This document shows positions 24,440 to 37,579 of a stretch of DNA of 64,000 nucleotides, piece by piece; position 1 is the first letter of the stretch, and each line of letters opens with the position of its first letter. Both the position numbers and the translations under genes were made by a program. This DNA is from Prinia subflava. Lineage: Eukaryota; Chordata; Aves; Passeriformes; Cisticolidae. A model generated the notes under the pieces. The model was not told the origin of the DNA, did not search any database, and worked only from the letters and a program-made list of their open reading frames with translations. The stretch spans positions 16,612,693 to 16,676,692 of the forward strand of contig NC_086257.1 in assembly GCF_021018805.1 (NCBI RefSeq), given 5' to 3'.

Positions 24440-25710
24440 TGTTACTCCGGGGCCATCGGTGATCCTATATGCATTACCTTTGATCACATGCTGTCCTGTC
24501 AGATTTTGCTCTGATGCAAGTCATCATGCCTGTGTGACTGTAACATGGCCCCAATTAAAGTCAGTTATACACTTTTTATTTCAAGGTACTTGGGAAATGT
24601 TCCCTGGAACACTGTAAATCAAATGTTAATTACTATTAAAAAAATATTAGTCCTATATCAAACCTCTGGGTAAACCCCTTATGGTTCGTAATCTAATTTC
24701 AGTAAACGGATCAAGAGGAACATGGGTTTCAAGACCAAGCTGGAAAGCACTCTGGCATTCAGAGGTGCTTTCCATGGCTTGTCCTGCAGATGTCCAACTG
24801 CCCTCCCAGTGCACTTCCCAGATCTGCCCTACCAAGAGAAGGGGCACCTAAGACTCAAGTTCTTGACATTTCTGCTGGGTAGGGTAATGAGTCCTCTCTT
24901 TTCCTGTTTTGTTTTTTCCATCCTTGGCAGTGCTGGTGGGTGTGCGGACCCACAGGCTCGTCCTTGCTCAGTCCCAGCTCCGCACCAGACGTTGGAAATG
25001 AAGTGGTGATTTCTCTGTTTTATTGTTACTGCTGAGAGAGAGGGAGATAAAACTGATGCCTCATTTATTTACATTAAAATAAGGATTAGACTGGGACCCA
25101 GCTGCAGGAAGAGAGAACTCGGCCACGATGCCAAATGCTCACGTATTTCTGCCATACAGTTTGTACATAAAATTGAAACAATAAAGGGAAATATCTTTTA
25201 TCCTTGTTTTCATTTTTATTTTAAAGCTAGACTATGTGAACTCTACAATTTACCACACCATGAAGCGGGCAATCCTTTCCAGCATATTACACCATGTGAC
25301 AGGTTTATTACATAGCCCTTCCCGTTGTGAAGAAAGAGCTTTGCTCCCATAAAGAAGATGGGCTTGCTTGGGCTGAGAGTTTGGGGTTTGTTCTGTGGGT
25401 TTATGGCACATTTGAAGCCTTGAGACCGTCTTGCTTGTCCAAATAACAAGAGCACTGTTTCGGCCCCAATTTAGGAAAGTAATTAGTGTCTGTTCTCACT
25501 CATTGGAATTAAAGCAGAAGGATCAATATAATGATTATGTATTTTATGCAGTGTAAAAACCCTTATTAGAGTGGCTGATTTTATGCTGTGTTATTACCCC
25601 TCTCTTTTGTGTCATATTTTGATGGATTTGCCTTAATTTCAGTTGTAATCTTCTTGGGTCAGGAACATTATCTCTGTTGACTGTAATGTGCATAGGCCTA
25701 ATGGCAGTAT
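24440..25710. promoter_or_regulatory. Conserved-looking AT-rich non-coding stretch (possible enhancers)
   Basis: Repeat-poor, AT-rich sequence with dense homeodomain-, octamer- and nuclear-receptor-like words (TATGCATTACCTTTGATCAC, TAATTAC, AATATGATTATG-like runs). The texture resembles deeply conserved vertebrate non-coding DNA. This is pattern impression only; conservation was not computed. Confidence 0.2.
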
Positions 25711-26777
25711 ATTAAAAAATAAAAAGTAATTTAACTCTGTGTACTGTAGAGCAATCTAAAGGTGAGAAGGGGGACAGGGGGAGCCACCATGTAGCATGGG
25801 TTCTCATGGGATATTTGTAATCAGCTGGAGGGGGAACAAATGTCTCTCTCCTTTGGAGTCCTGGTTTGACTGTGCAGAGCTGAGCCTTGCTGGACACCAG
25901 AGCTGTTGGACAGATCCATGCTGGGGTTTGCACTGGAGCAGGTGGAAACTTTCTCCAAGCATAACAGAGCAGCAACCTCATCCACATATGTACAGAGTAC
26001 TTCATCAAGCACTGTTAGCCTGGGGGGGATAATTTCCTCTGTCTGTGACTTGGTTCTAGATTGTTGGCTCCTCTCCAGTTAGCTCTGGGGGCAGAGTCTT
26101 CTGCTTAGCCATGAGAGGAGGAACAAATGACTGGAAATGCTGAGGTCCTGGAAGGAGCCTGGAAAATGGTTGGAAAGATGATGTGTGGGCATGTCTGTGT
26201 GACTCCTGTAAGGGAGGCAGGGTGGGTTCTTCACACCTCTGTCTTCACAGGGCATTGTTTTGCCCAGGCAGAGGTGTGCATCCTTTGGGATGGAGAGCAG
26301 AGTATTGAGCTCCCTGTGGAGCTGTTTGGTATTTCGTGTGAATCTGTTCTTCATTTTTGGTAGTAGAGGTGAGTCACCTTTTTCAGTGGTGAGGTGAGGA
26401 GGGAGGGTCTTGAGGCAGCCACATGTAACACTAGAGCTGCCTCTGTGGATGGCTGTGCTTTTCTTATCCCTGTTGGATGCATTTTTCTCTAAAATTGGAA
26501 GCTTTCTTACCTTTCCAAAAACCTAATAATTTAAAACATCTACTTCAAATGAGATACACAAAAACAGCCCAGGGTAGTGCCTGGTGAGTGTTTTGCATCT
26601 CCAGCAGACACAAGTCATAGTATGGTCCAAATTCCTGCTAAGTCCTCTGCCAAAACTCAGGGAGACGTGACTGGGTGAAAGAGTGTATTTGAGTGCTCAG
26701 CAGCCTCTCTGTGGGGACAGTAACAACATGACAATAGTAATTACACACTTCAAAAAAGCATCCCTTTCTTTCTGCAG

Positions 26778-26951
26778 GCAGTTGTGCAAAAGTCTTGGGC
26801 AGGCCGGAGAGATCGAGCCAGAATCAGAAGGCATCCTGATGGAGTACGGTGTGGATTTCTCTGACTTTTCCCCTGAAGTCCTGGAATGTCTTCCCCAGAA
26901 CCTGCCCTGGGTTATATCACCAGGAGAGCTGGCCAAAAGAAGAGATTTAAG
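26778..26951 (+). CDS. DIS3L2: DIS3L2 coding exon (CSD2-RNB junction; ~human residues 317-375)
   Basis: A 174-nt exon. The first G completes Gly with GG from 20104-20105, then CAG TTG TGC AAA (Gln-Leu-Cys-Lys). It ends TTA AG in phase 2 before donor GTAACA at 26952. Translation includes [40 protein letters not shown] and KRRDLR. It is almost identical to the human segment from [19 protein letters not shown] to SKRRDLR, with Cys for Ala after QL. This region connects the second cold-shock domain to the RNB domain and forms the beginning of the RNB fold. Length is divisible by three, but the phase is 2-2, so skipping would keep the frame and delete 58 residues. The donor GTAACA is weak. Confidence 0.97.
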
Positions 26952-29900
26952 GTAACAACAAAAACCATGGTCTGACACTCCTTGGGTTGGTGCAGGGTTG
27001 TGCTGTTTTGTTTTGCTTCCATCACATTTTGTAAAGGCACTGACTTCATTACATGTACCATGTTATACCTTGCTTGTGCTAGAAAGCATAGAAAGAAACT
27101 ACTTTTGAAAGTACTGACAAACCCAGAAGATCAGTTATTTGGAGAAGTATTTGTGAGGCAGAGAGGCTTTTTCTCAAAAGAACTATTGAAAATGTGGTGT
27201 TCAGCACCTAATCTGAAAGCTTTGTGTTTTTGTCTGGAATGTATTATGCATTTTAGTGGTAGTTTTATAGTAGAGATTTTCTGAATGCCTGGCAAATCAA
27301 TGGCCTAGGATGTTGTTACTCTGAGACTTAAGACAGATAAAGGCTGTCCAGCTCCCTCACATGAGCCATCCTAATTAGGCATCCACATTAGTCTCACATC
27401 CCTGCAGTGTAGTGATGCTCTCAGCCAGCTTTCAGGAACTCCACAGCCTGTTGAGTGGCAGACATTGACATTGCTGGACTACCCAAAACTAGTGGATTTG
27501 CTGCACTTCTAAGTGTCAGATTTTAGAGACATCCTTACTAGGAAGGATTTAAAGACCAAAGAAAAATTATTTGTTTAGAACTTCACTTTGCAATGAAGGG
27601 TGATGCAGGCAAACAATAAATACATTATTAAGAAGACACAATGTGTTTTGCTTCCAGCCTTGCTTATGCTGGAGCATCCCAACTGAGGTGGCAGAGTCAT
27701 TGCAGTCTTGTGTAATGCTGAGGTGCAGCAGCCCTAGGAGGCTGATTCCTCTGGACACTGCACTGGTACAAGCCCCTGTATATATGCAGCAAGCTCCTCT
27801 TCCTCTTCATTTGTCTGTGTTACTGGCATGGACATTAGCAATTGGAGCAGATAAGCTGATAAACTGCAGCCATTTTTATTTCAAGGCTGAAAATGTATTT
27901 GCAGCTGTACCTGTACTCCAGGTATTACTTTGGACCTAATTCTGCTCTGGAGCCTGCAGCTTCCTTGCTGTTTCAGCTTTCTGGATTTCCACTGCCATGC
28001 AGTGGAATAATTCAGCAGAGAATCACACTCCTGATTGACTAATGCTAACACTCAGATACCAGATCCAGACTGCAGGCTTCAGGTAGCATAAAAAAAAAAA
28101 GTAGATACTGAACACTGCCATTCAGATGTCACTTGAAAGTGCTTATTTTTATATTCTTGACTACAGTTCAGTAGCCTTCTCTGTTTCTTCTGACCGAGTT
28201 CTTTTAAGCAAATAAAGAGCTTGACTTGTCTCCAATCAGACAGTCAGTTTTGGAAACAAATTCCAAGTGCATTTCTTGCTTTTATTGCTGAATTATTACA
28301 CTGGGACTTATCAAGGTGATAACAGTTTTGTGGTTAAGCTATTTAAATCCCTCTCTGCCCCTTCCTGACCACAGTGCACACTACAAAGTAGATTTCCTTT
28401 TGATCCTCTCAAATATAAACATTTAACGGTCAAATTTTTTAAGACAATTATTTGAGCTTAATTTGCTAATCCTTTTAATGTCAACTGCCACACTGCTGAC
28501 TAACCAGTCAGTGGTCTAAACACATATGGAAATAAAATGATACTTCTAGTTATGGAAAGTAAAATACAGGTGAGTCTTCCTTGTAGTTTTGTCGTAGAAA
28601 GGGGTTTGTCTACCCAGAAAAAGATGACTTTTATTGGTAAATGCAGTGTGAATTGTAGGGAGAGGGTGTCAGGTAGTTGGAGACCTGGCTGGCAACTCTG
28701 ATGGATGAGACCAGAAGACCTTGAGACTGTTTTTGACAAGTCCCTGTTTTTGACACATGGCCCAGGGTGGCATCCAGGGGAACACACCTGAGCCTGGCTG
28801 TCTGTTCTGGGTGCACATCTGAGTTATGCCCTGTTTTCCTGGGGATCTCACACACCTGTCTCTGTGAGTGCCCATCTTTGCTGTACTTTGTGCATGGTGA
28901 TCTGTCAGGCTTCCCAGATTACTGTACAGTAGTCTGAGAGTATGGTATAAATTAGCTACAATGAAATAAAAGTTCATTTTTTCTCCTAAACAGAACACTT
29001 GTTAACACTTGTAAATAGCTCATCCTAAATCAGTTTATACGTTGCTCGCTTGACTAGAGTAAACACGTTAGCGTTTAGCTTAAAGTACTTTCACTTCTAG
29101 TAAATCCTTTGCAGTTCTGTAACACAGGGCTGTAAATTTTCCAGTGTCATGTATAAAAGTTGTGGGATTTGGAACTGAGACCCAAAAAATGTCTTGTATT
29201 TTTGTGTGTTTCCTCTTCCTGAGGTAACTTCTCCTTGTTTCCTTTCATCTTGGGAAGTGACCATTTCCTCCTCAAAAGGCAATTTGTGTGTTGTTCTGAC
29301 CAGTGTCCAAGGTGTGGCCTGGGAGTCAGAGCATGGAGTGTGGAGAGACGGGCTCTGCACCAGAGGTGTTTGTGAGTGTGGTTATAGATGGAAGTGAGAC
29401 AATGTGTCTCACCAAGCTGCTGAGGCTGGGCAAGAGGGAAAGACATTTTATCCATGCCATCTTGTAAATATGTTCTTGATCTTCCTGCAGGTCTTTCAGT
29501 TTTACAGGAAGCCTGTTCTTGCCATGCATATTCTATTTGGATAGCAGCTGTGATCTCACCTACACAGCCTGTGTAGAATTGCTTCCAAGAGATCTTTTTT
29601 TCCCTCATTTCTCCAGTAATAGCTCACAAAGAAAGGTTTACATAATATTTCAGTATTACTTAAGGCAGAAAAGATCCAAACCTTGTGGATGGCTTTGAAA
29701 TTATTTAGCTGGCTTGACACTCTGCTCTGCCACTTTTGCACAGTTTTGCCATGGACATCTGTTTCTCACATGCATGGGTTTATTTGTAAAATTAGACAAG
29801 TATTTCACAGGCATTTCCAGCCTACTTGTTTCTAAAGAGCACCCAAAACTTCTAATGAAAAGCATTAGGCAAGTAATAGGTGTTGGCATTGCCTCCTGCA

Positions 29901-31045
29901 GTTGCACTTCACAGCAAGCATGAAGGTTCATGAAGTATCAGAATGTGTGGTTGAGGAAACTTCTCTTCTAGAGACTTTAAATATGATAATACAGATAGGA
30001 CTGGAGAGCTCATTTTATTATTCAGGTTGACTGGAATTGGTATTTGTTTCATTAGGAGTTTCAGAAGTGTTTGGTTTCTGCTTTTAGAGAAACATTGGAG
30101 GATTAATGTCATAGAGACAAATGTTGATGGGTGCAAAGTTTCAACCACTTTCCGGTCTTTTCCAGTGTTACAACATGTAATTTTCATTTCCGTGTTTGCT
30201 TTGGGACAAAATGTAGCCCCTGAAGAAAAGAGGGGTGAGGGCAAAGAAGGAAATTTCAAAGGTGGGTGCAGGAGCTGGGGGCAGAGGGAGGAGGAGGCCA
30301 TTTGAAGAGGTCTAGCCAGGAATCTAAGAAACCCAAAAGCTCTTTCTAAGACTCATTCCAAATGTTTCTAATTTCATTCATATCTTTTTGTTTCCTTTAC
30401 TGCTTAACTGGGACAAGAAAGTAAAGCCAGGAAAGTCCAATCATAGTGGGAAACAAAAACCTAAATATTGGAGAGAGAAAAAAGGCTGTTCTTTGCAAAA
30501 CAATTCTGCCTTTTGCTTGTCTCCCATTGTTGGTGTTACTGTGGAAAATGTATAACATCACTTTTTTGGAAAGTGTTAGAACCTGTTCAAGTAGAGATGG
30601 TTTATATAGTTTAACATGGAAGAACTAGAGGATATCTATTTCTTTACCATTTGCCTAATAATAAGTGAGCTTGTTGACCTCCGCTGGACTATTACAAATG
30701 TGAAACTTGGCACTCAAAATTGCTTGCTCTAAATTTTCCAGTTGCTTTCTCTTTTTCCATTTGATGTCATCCTGCCAACTAGTGATTTTATTATTATAAA
30801 CAGGACATTGTATTCACTTTTAAGAAGAAATATGAAGCTGAAGGTAAAATTACAAACTGCAGTTTCTCAGCTGGCAAAATACAAAACAATGAGCTAAAAA
30901 TACTGAGCAGAGAAAGGGTGTTGTGGCAGGGAACTCTGAAATATCTACAAGATGGATGTGTTCTGAGGAGCAGAAACTGACTGACTTCAGCTGAGTAGGG
31001 CTGAACTCTGAAGAATCATCAGATTGTTCAGCTTGCAAGGCAGCT

Positions 31046-31830
31046 CTGGAGATCATCTACTCCAACCCCATTGTTCAAAGCAGGGTTAGCTGGAGCAGGC
31101 TGCTTAGGGCTGTGCCCATTTGGGGTTTGGATAACTCCAAAGATGAAGATTCCACAATCCCTCTGAGGAACAAGTTGTGGGGTTCAGAAAAACGTGCGGT
31201 TTTTCCTTCAAATAGATTCTCCTGTGTTTTGTGCCCATTGTCTCTTGTCCTGTTGGATACTGGTGGAATTTGTCTTACTGTCTTCTTTGCTCCCTATATC
31301 AGGTGTATTTTCACATTGAAAAACTCTCCCTGCCTGAGCCTTCTCAAAGCTGAACAGTCCCAGCTCTCTCAGCCTCTCCTTGTAGGTTGGATGCTCTGAT
31401 TCCTTCATCATCATCGAGGCGCTTCAGCAAACTTGCAGCACTATGTTGATACCTCCCTGGTTCTGGGGAGCCCAGAACTGGACACAGCACTCCAGTTGTG
31501 GTCTCCCTGGTGCCAAGCAGAGGAGAAGGATTGAAGGAATGCATCCTTTGGCCTTCTGGCAACACCGCTCCCAGTGCAGCCCAGGAGACTCTTGACCGCC
31601 TTTGCTACAGTGACATATTGTTGGTTCATGTTTAACTTGTCCGTCAGGACATCCTTTTCTGCCAAGCTGCCTTCCAGCTGGTTCTTCCCCAGTCTGTACT
31701 GGTGCACAGGGTTATTCCTCCCTGTGTGCAGGACTCTGTTTTTCCCTTTTTCCCTCATGAGATCCCCATCAGACCGTTTCTGTGTTGAGGTCCCTGTGAA
31801 TGGCGGGGTGAGCGGCTGTTCCTCCCACAA
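31046..31830 (-). mobile_element. CR1 LINE, 5'-truncated copy: RT C-terminus and 3' UTR (antisense to DIS3L2)
   Basis: The + strand reads as the reverse complement of a bird CR1 3' end: GAGATCATCTACTCCAACCCC at the left (the element's 3' end), then CAGGGTTAGCTGGAGCAGGC, CCTCTTGTCCTGTT-like text, CAGTCCCAGCTCTCTCAGCC and GGAGCCCAGAACTGGACACA. On the − strand the ORF2 reverse-transcriptase C-terminus is visible as decayed coding text, for example RLRELGLFSFEKA and HQYRLGKNQLEGSLAEKDVL, in more than one frame, so frameshifts have broken it. It is a dead retrotransposon fragment. The right end may extend to about 31920. The terminal 3' octamer-type repeats are not obvious. Confidence 0.92.
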
Positions 31831-34089
31831 GGCTAAAAGGGCAGCAGAGGGGCCAGCCAGGATCCACTGCCTTGGCAGGACACAATTAATGCTCACTTGC
31901 TTCCCTTGCAGGGCACAGAGTTACTGAGCTTTGCACTTGCAGGCAAATGAATGCAATGAAGCTTTCAGTTAAAATTTGCGTCTTGGTATTTCTGCACAGG
32001 ACCTAAATTCCAACTGATCCAAGTTGTTAAAAGCCAGATTTGTAATTTTGGCTGCCCCTTCTGAAATGTGGCATCCTCCCTTTGGCTGATAAGGGAAGAA
32101 AAGCAGAGGTGCTCTGCTGTATCCCTGTGCCCACTGGGGAGGGAAGCTCTGCAGCACTGTTAGTACCTGCACTGCACTGCAGCTCTACTTTCCATTTATT
32201 TCTTTCTCAAGGAGTGTTACAGCTGGTAACAGGAATTAGCACTGTGTATAGTGAGGGTTTGACAGCATGGTATTTGCTGTAGATGACCAAGGAGATTATT
32301 GGCTGATAAAATTAGATGTGATGGTAAAAATGGCAGCCTTGAGCTGTGCAAGGGGTGTTGGAGGAAAGCAGTCAGCCTCTGAAACAGATGTCTTTCCAAG
32401 GCAGGTGGACAACTTTAGTTAGGAATGAGTGCAGGGCAGATAAAACATCGTTAAACTGCTTGTTTCCTGGAGATTTTCCACTACAAAAAGCTAGTGTTAA
32501 GTAGAGCAAGTCTTACTCAGCTATAATAGGATATGCAAAAATGCTCTGTTTTCTGATGGAAACTGAGAAATTACTTGTTTAGCACATGTATAAAGCAACA
32601 TTTCTGCAGAACTAACTGTTATCTTGCAGTGGAGACATGGGAAGGACCAGATTATGATCTCTGCTCTCTCACTAAGCTGTTCTGTGACTGATTAAATGTT
32701 CTCCATAGATAGGTGACATACAAAGGATTACTCAGTGGTGTCTAAGCATATCAGATCCAGTTCATCTATAATAGGATTGATTCCAGAACCTGGTGATGAT
32801 GACTGTACCTGCTGTGGGTACTTCTGCTCTCCAGGCAGTCTGGGTGACTGTACATTGTTGGACTGATGAGGAGAGATCCTGTTAGCTCCTTTCTCTGCCC
32901 TTAGCTGAGTAAGTAAAACTCTTGAGTAAATATGCTCAAGGCGCTATTGACGGTGATGTGATTCAGCTCCTTGCTTCTGGTTGGCTTCTTTTAGTCCTCC
33001 TCTCTGCTTTCATAACATTTTCTACTATGGTATAGCTACAGAAATTATGGTGACCCTGTTTTGAACAAAATTATGCATGGTCTGCACTCTCAGATTGCCT
33101 GGTGTACATAGACACAGGACAACTTGACCTTTTTCCTTATAGGAAGGTTATGGGATCATTGAAAGTGCAGCTTCAAGCAGAATTGGTGGTGTGTGGTTGG
33201 ACAGGATTTTTACTTTCTGATCTTGTAGGCCATCACACCTAACCTTGCTTTGTCAGAAATCTGTTTAGTTGGGGAAAACAGTAACTTTTGCATCTAGATT
33301 GTTATACATACAGTCTTGTTCTTGCCTGGATACTTATTTTATGGAGAGAAGAGGAGGGACTAACAGGAGGAGATGAGGATAAAATCTCTATCTCTTTTTC
33401 TTACTGGATTCCACTGGATCACAATGAGCAGAGGAAAGTGCCATATCCTCTCATGTTTATTTATGTTAAGTGGTGCAGTTCAGGTGTGCCAAGTACTGCC
33501 TCTTTACTTGATATCACAGTCCTTGGCTGGTGCCCTGCTCTCACTACAGGTCAGATAGCACTGGGTGGACAAGAGATGAAGTGTCCAACTCCTGTGTCAG
33601 CACAAGCATCTGTCTCTGGTGCTGTAGCTGAGGAAACCCAGAACTACTCCAGTCAGTGAGGTGGTGTATCCCTGCTGTGCTATTTCAGAGCTGATCACTA
33701 GGACAGGCTGGTCATTACAAGAAACAATATTTTCCTTGTGGTTCCACATCTGAAGAACGCTGTCCATCTCTCTCCCTTTTTGGGTGATTGGATCTTTGTT
33801 ACCAGGTTATTCTCAGATCACTCCATAAAAAACCCAAACAACCCATAAACCATAATAGAGATGGTCCAAATGCAAGTGTACGAGGCAGAGCTGTCCTGGA
33901 GATAATCACAGCATGGATTAGAAGTGGGACAGTTTGGAAAAGACTAGCAAAAATATTCTGGGAGATAAGGGATTGATTTACAAGGAAGGATTAACTGTTC
34001 AATGTGTATCTGCCAACACTGGAACTAGAAGTTTGTGAAAGATATAGTAGTTGATAGTTAAAAATATGTGAAAAAATGAGAGTCATTTA

Positions 34090-34345
34090 CGATGGCGGGA
34101 GGATAAAAAGGAGTGTTATGAGGACAAGTAAGGTAAAACAGAGGAAACCTTTCCTGTCCAACCCAAAATAGACTGTAGTGTAGACAGCTGAAGAAAGGGC
34201 TGGAAACTCCATCACTAAAGATGCTTGATACCATACAGGAGGAAGTCCTTGCAAATGTATTGTCATGAGCAGCCTGGCTCTGACCTATGGGGGCCAGATG
34301 ACCTAATGTCTCTTCCATTTCAAGCCCTGTGCATCTATGATTAAA
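34090..34345 (+). mobile_element. Old diverged CR1 LINE 3' fragment
   Basis: Contains GGAAACTCCATCACTAAAGATG, CATGAGCAGCCTGGCTCTGA and GGCCAGATGACCTAATGTCTC in the order seen at CR1 3' ends, ending near TGCATCTATGA. The divergence is high, and the left boundary is arbitrary. Confidence 0.6.
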
Positions 34346-35376
34346 GTAGTTTATATAATGCAAGTGCATTTTCAATTACACTTTGCTTTCTTGCGTGGGA
34401 TAGTGGTGGTGGAGAGAACTCATTATATTTGTGGCACAATTACAGCATGACTTGTAGGAAATACTGCTGGTACTTGGCCTCCCAGAGACTCTGATCTCGT
34501 TTATAAATATGTTGGCTTTTCAAGCCATATAGGTATAAGACTGCAGTGCTCTTTTTTTCTGTCTTCCCTCTTACTTGGAGGCCATAAATATAGAGGAAAT
34601 AATAGAAGAATAAATAGAAAGAATAATTGATTGTGGTTCGGCAATCCAGTGAACAGTCCCTGGTGAAAATGTAAAAGTTTATTGTAGATGTGTAATACAC
34701 CAGGAGTCATTGTCAGCTGCTTTCTTGGACTGAGGTCTGTTTTCTGAACCAGGACAGGACATTTAGCTAAAACATAAACACAGAGAAATTGAAAAGAGTA
34801 GTGCTGGTTGGAAGTTGGGCTTTCAATGCATTTTGAACTCTGCTGGATTTTTGGGGGGTTTATAATGCTTAGTGTTTGGAGGGATTAGTTTTTGCTTCCA
34901 ATTATTTTATAATTTTAGTTAATTTTGAAATTTATGCACCATGCCAAAAGAGTTTTGTGATGTGTCAAGTATCTTTGTCAGTCTGTTACAGGGCATTCAG
35001 AATGCCATCAGAGATTTGTCAGGGTACTTCTCTTGCAGGCATATTTTTAAAATATATTCCTTTTAAGAGGCTGTCTTGGAAGCAGCCACTCTTGGGTTTT
35101 AACTAAAATCTGCCAGCATCAAGTGTGACAAATGTGGTAGACACTACAAGTAATAAATGTCTCTAGGAGTGAGATGTTGAAATCTCAAATGCTCAGGCAC
35201 TGATTGGTCTCTGAAATTTCTCTTGGAGAAAGGGTGCTTCATCCCGATTTGAGTGATGAATATTGGCAGAATTGGTCCTGTGCTTATTTGCACTTTGTAA
35301 CAAACCTGCGCCGACACTGTGGTCGAGCTGGGTTTACTTGTGATTGAAGAACAAGATTGATTTTTGTGGTTGCCAT

Positions 35377-35391
35377 AACAATTGGATTGTT
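35377..35391. promoter_or_regulatory. Possible SOX dimer site
   Basis: AACAAT-TGG-ATTGTT is a perfect 6-bp inverted repeat of the SOX core with a 3-nt spacer. SOXE proteins (SOX8/9/10) are known to bind head-to-head pairs with similar spacing. A 12-bp match in 64 kb can occur by chance. Confidence 0.2.
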
Positions 35392-36204
35392 GTGTGAAAA
35401 AATGTTAGTGGCATTCACTGGAGTGAGTTGACAGCTCTAGGATGCCTGTTCCCAAATTAAAACAACTGTTTCCAGCTATGAGAAATGGTGTTGGCTTAGC
35501 TTTTGCAAGATGGTGCTCAGCAGGGTCTTAGAAATGACCTGAAGAGCTTAAAGATTCTAAAAGTGCCTTTGCTGTGCTTAATTTTGAAATGCCAGCTTTG
35601 AGCTGGAGTTAATAAGTGTAAACCAGGAAGCTGAGCTTTCACTCCCAGCAGGCTATTGTGTGTATTCACAAAGTGGAGAGAACAGGACAATCTAAGGAGT
35701 CCCTAGAAGAATGTAAATGCACTGCAAGTGTCTAGACATGCAGTCACTCGTACTGTAAATGTCTTAGAATTGACATACTCAAGTATAAAGAAGGCTTGCA
35801 CTGCCGGAACTTTGATAAACAATGGTCATTCCTGTCTCACCTCCAGCTGAAGCAGTCTGGACTTTGGAAATGGGCTGATGCTTCTGCAAAAGATTCAGCT
35901 TGGTGCTTCAGGAGCCTTTGGATGACTGGAGGGACTGTGGGTCATGAAGCTGAGCCTGGGGCAGGGCAGGGTGTCAATGTGTAGCCACTGAGCTGGTTGA
36001 GTCTTGAATGCTGGAGTTCACAGACAGCAGGTTTCAGCCACCTTCAGGCTTGTGGTGTGTTCTTTGTTCTCTTTCATAGTTGTTTTGGGTGTGCTGGTCT
36101 TTGTAAATGTCTAGTGAACATCACAGGAGATTGCTTTGGTCTGAAAGGTACCTGTGGGAGGGGAGTCAGAATGGGGAGGTAAATAAGTGAATTAAGGTCG
36201 GGTG

Positions 36205-36530
36205 TCTTAATTCTATCAGCTTCCTGAGACGGGGAAGGGGAGGTGCTGATCCCTTTCCCCTGGTGACAGGACGTGTGTGAATGGTTCAAAGCTGCACCAG
36301 GGGAAGTTTAGACTGGATATTAGGAAGCCTTTCTTACCAAGAAGGTGGTAAAACACCGTAAGAGGTCTCCTAGAGAGGTGGTCAATGCCCAGACCCTGTC
36401 AGTGTTTAACAAGCATTTGGACAAAGTCCTTAACTACAACATGCTTTAATTTGGTCAGCTCTAAATTGGTCAGGCAGTTGGACCAGATGATTGTTGTTGG
36501 TCCCTTCCAACTGAAATAGTTCTATTCCAC
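36205..36530 (+). mobile_element. CR1 LINE 3' end, same strand as DIS3L2, TTCTATT-type tail
   Basis: Runs through GGTGACAGGACG, GCTGCACCAGGGGAAGTTTA, GACTGGATATTAGGAAGCC, GAGAGGTGGTCAATGCCCA, GGTCAGGCAGTTGGACCAGA and TCCCTTCCAACTGAAATAG, then GTTCTATTCC. This is the CR1 3' UTR with the bird subfamily ending in TTCTATTC repeats. Decayed TTCTATTCC-like sequence continues to about 36565. The element is 5'-truncated and non-coding here. Confidence 0.9.
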
Positions 36531-37510
36531 TTCATTCACTTCCCTTCCATTTCCTTCTATTCCAGCCCCTGTGTCTGGATTTCTTGTTTGAAGACTTCCA
36601 GTGATTCCGTGCTCAGCACCTTCCTTAGGTGCTTTGATTTTCTTGCAAAGAATCTCTCTCTTTTTCTCTCGTGAGACTTGACAGTCTAAACTCTGCCCAC
36701 AGCCTTGTTCCTGAGCAGTCCAAGTTCAGACAAATGCCAAAGCTGGGTCTTCAGCCCGAGTGACTTGAGAAGGTGGTGGCTGCTGCCAGGACCAGGAGTG
36801 GTGATCTGTATCACATAGGAGCATGGACATGGTTTGGCTGCCAGCTGACTTGTGCTTGTGTTGCCTGGGGTGAAATTCCTCCATCCTCTGCTTTGCCTGG
36901 TTCCTGAACATTTGGGTCATACTTTGCTTCTTTAGACCTCTGCCTGCTGTGAAAGGTTACACCAGCTGGAAAGGACAATGTTTTGCTTCATTTGGTTCTC
37001 TGGTGCTCTAGTGGGTACAAGCAGTTCTCTGGACTGGTATTTCATATTTTTGGCATTTATTAGTGGTGAAAATCTGGGCTCCATGTCTCCACTGGTGAGT
37101 TGACCCATCTATGTGCTGCTGCTTGGGAAGAGTTATACAGGAGGATCTGTAGGTGCTGCTTTGTCTACTGTGTACAAAACTGGCACTTTTGTCCAAGCTG
37201 CAAGAAAATTGCACTGTTAACACCCAAACTTTGCCCAGCTGGGTGGTCATGACAGAAACCTTGCCTGAGCCCATGGCTTACCATTGCAATGCTTTATCCT
37301 GATGCAGGTAGCCTCTCTCTTGAGCAAAGAATGAGCCCTGACCACTGGAATTTGTAATCTCCTGATGTCGTAGGTGTTCATATTTTATGGTTAAACTAAG
37401 TGATATGTTTAATTCTGAACAGTTTAACTGGCAAAAATGAATATATTGTACCAATCTCTGAGACACCAACTGTGCAGTGTTTTCTCTGCTGATTCTTGTG
37501 AATACCTTAG

Positions 37511-37534
37511 CATAGATGTATACATAGATGTATG
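37511..37534. repeat. 12-nt tandem repeat, two copies
   Basis: CATAGATGTATA followed directly by CATAGATGTATG. This is a small imperfect direct duplication. Confidence 0.85.
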
Positions 37535-37579
37535 TATTTGCACAAAGTAAAACAAACTGCTGTTGCTGTCCTGTGATCT

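Larger units (their letters stand above)
20106..26777 (+). other. DIS3L2: DIS3L2 intron (~6.7 kb)
   Basis: From GTATGT to TTTCTTTCTGCAG. Contains a 12-nt tandem duplication at 21907, a 13-C run at 21973, an inverted repeat at 22500, T/G-rich low-complexity sequence at 23121-23171, and a 13-bp-arm hairpin at 24293. A long AT-rich, repeat-poor stretch at about 24440-25710 looks like conserved non-coding sequence. ORFs at about 22.0-22.6 and 23.3-23.7 kb are GC-richer but have no recognisable product. Confidence 0.85.

Noticed and set aside
31574..31927. 117-codon + strand ORF
   Set aside because: It is the antisense of the CR1 reverse-transcriptase remnant.
32890..32916. CTCTGCCCTTAG followed 4 nt later by GTAAGTAA
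   Set aside because: Interval too short for an exon and not the CAG|GTRAGT form expected of a recursive splice site.
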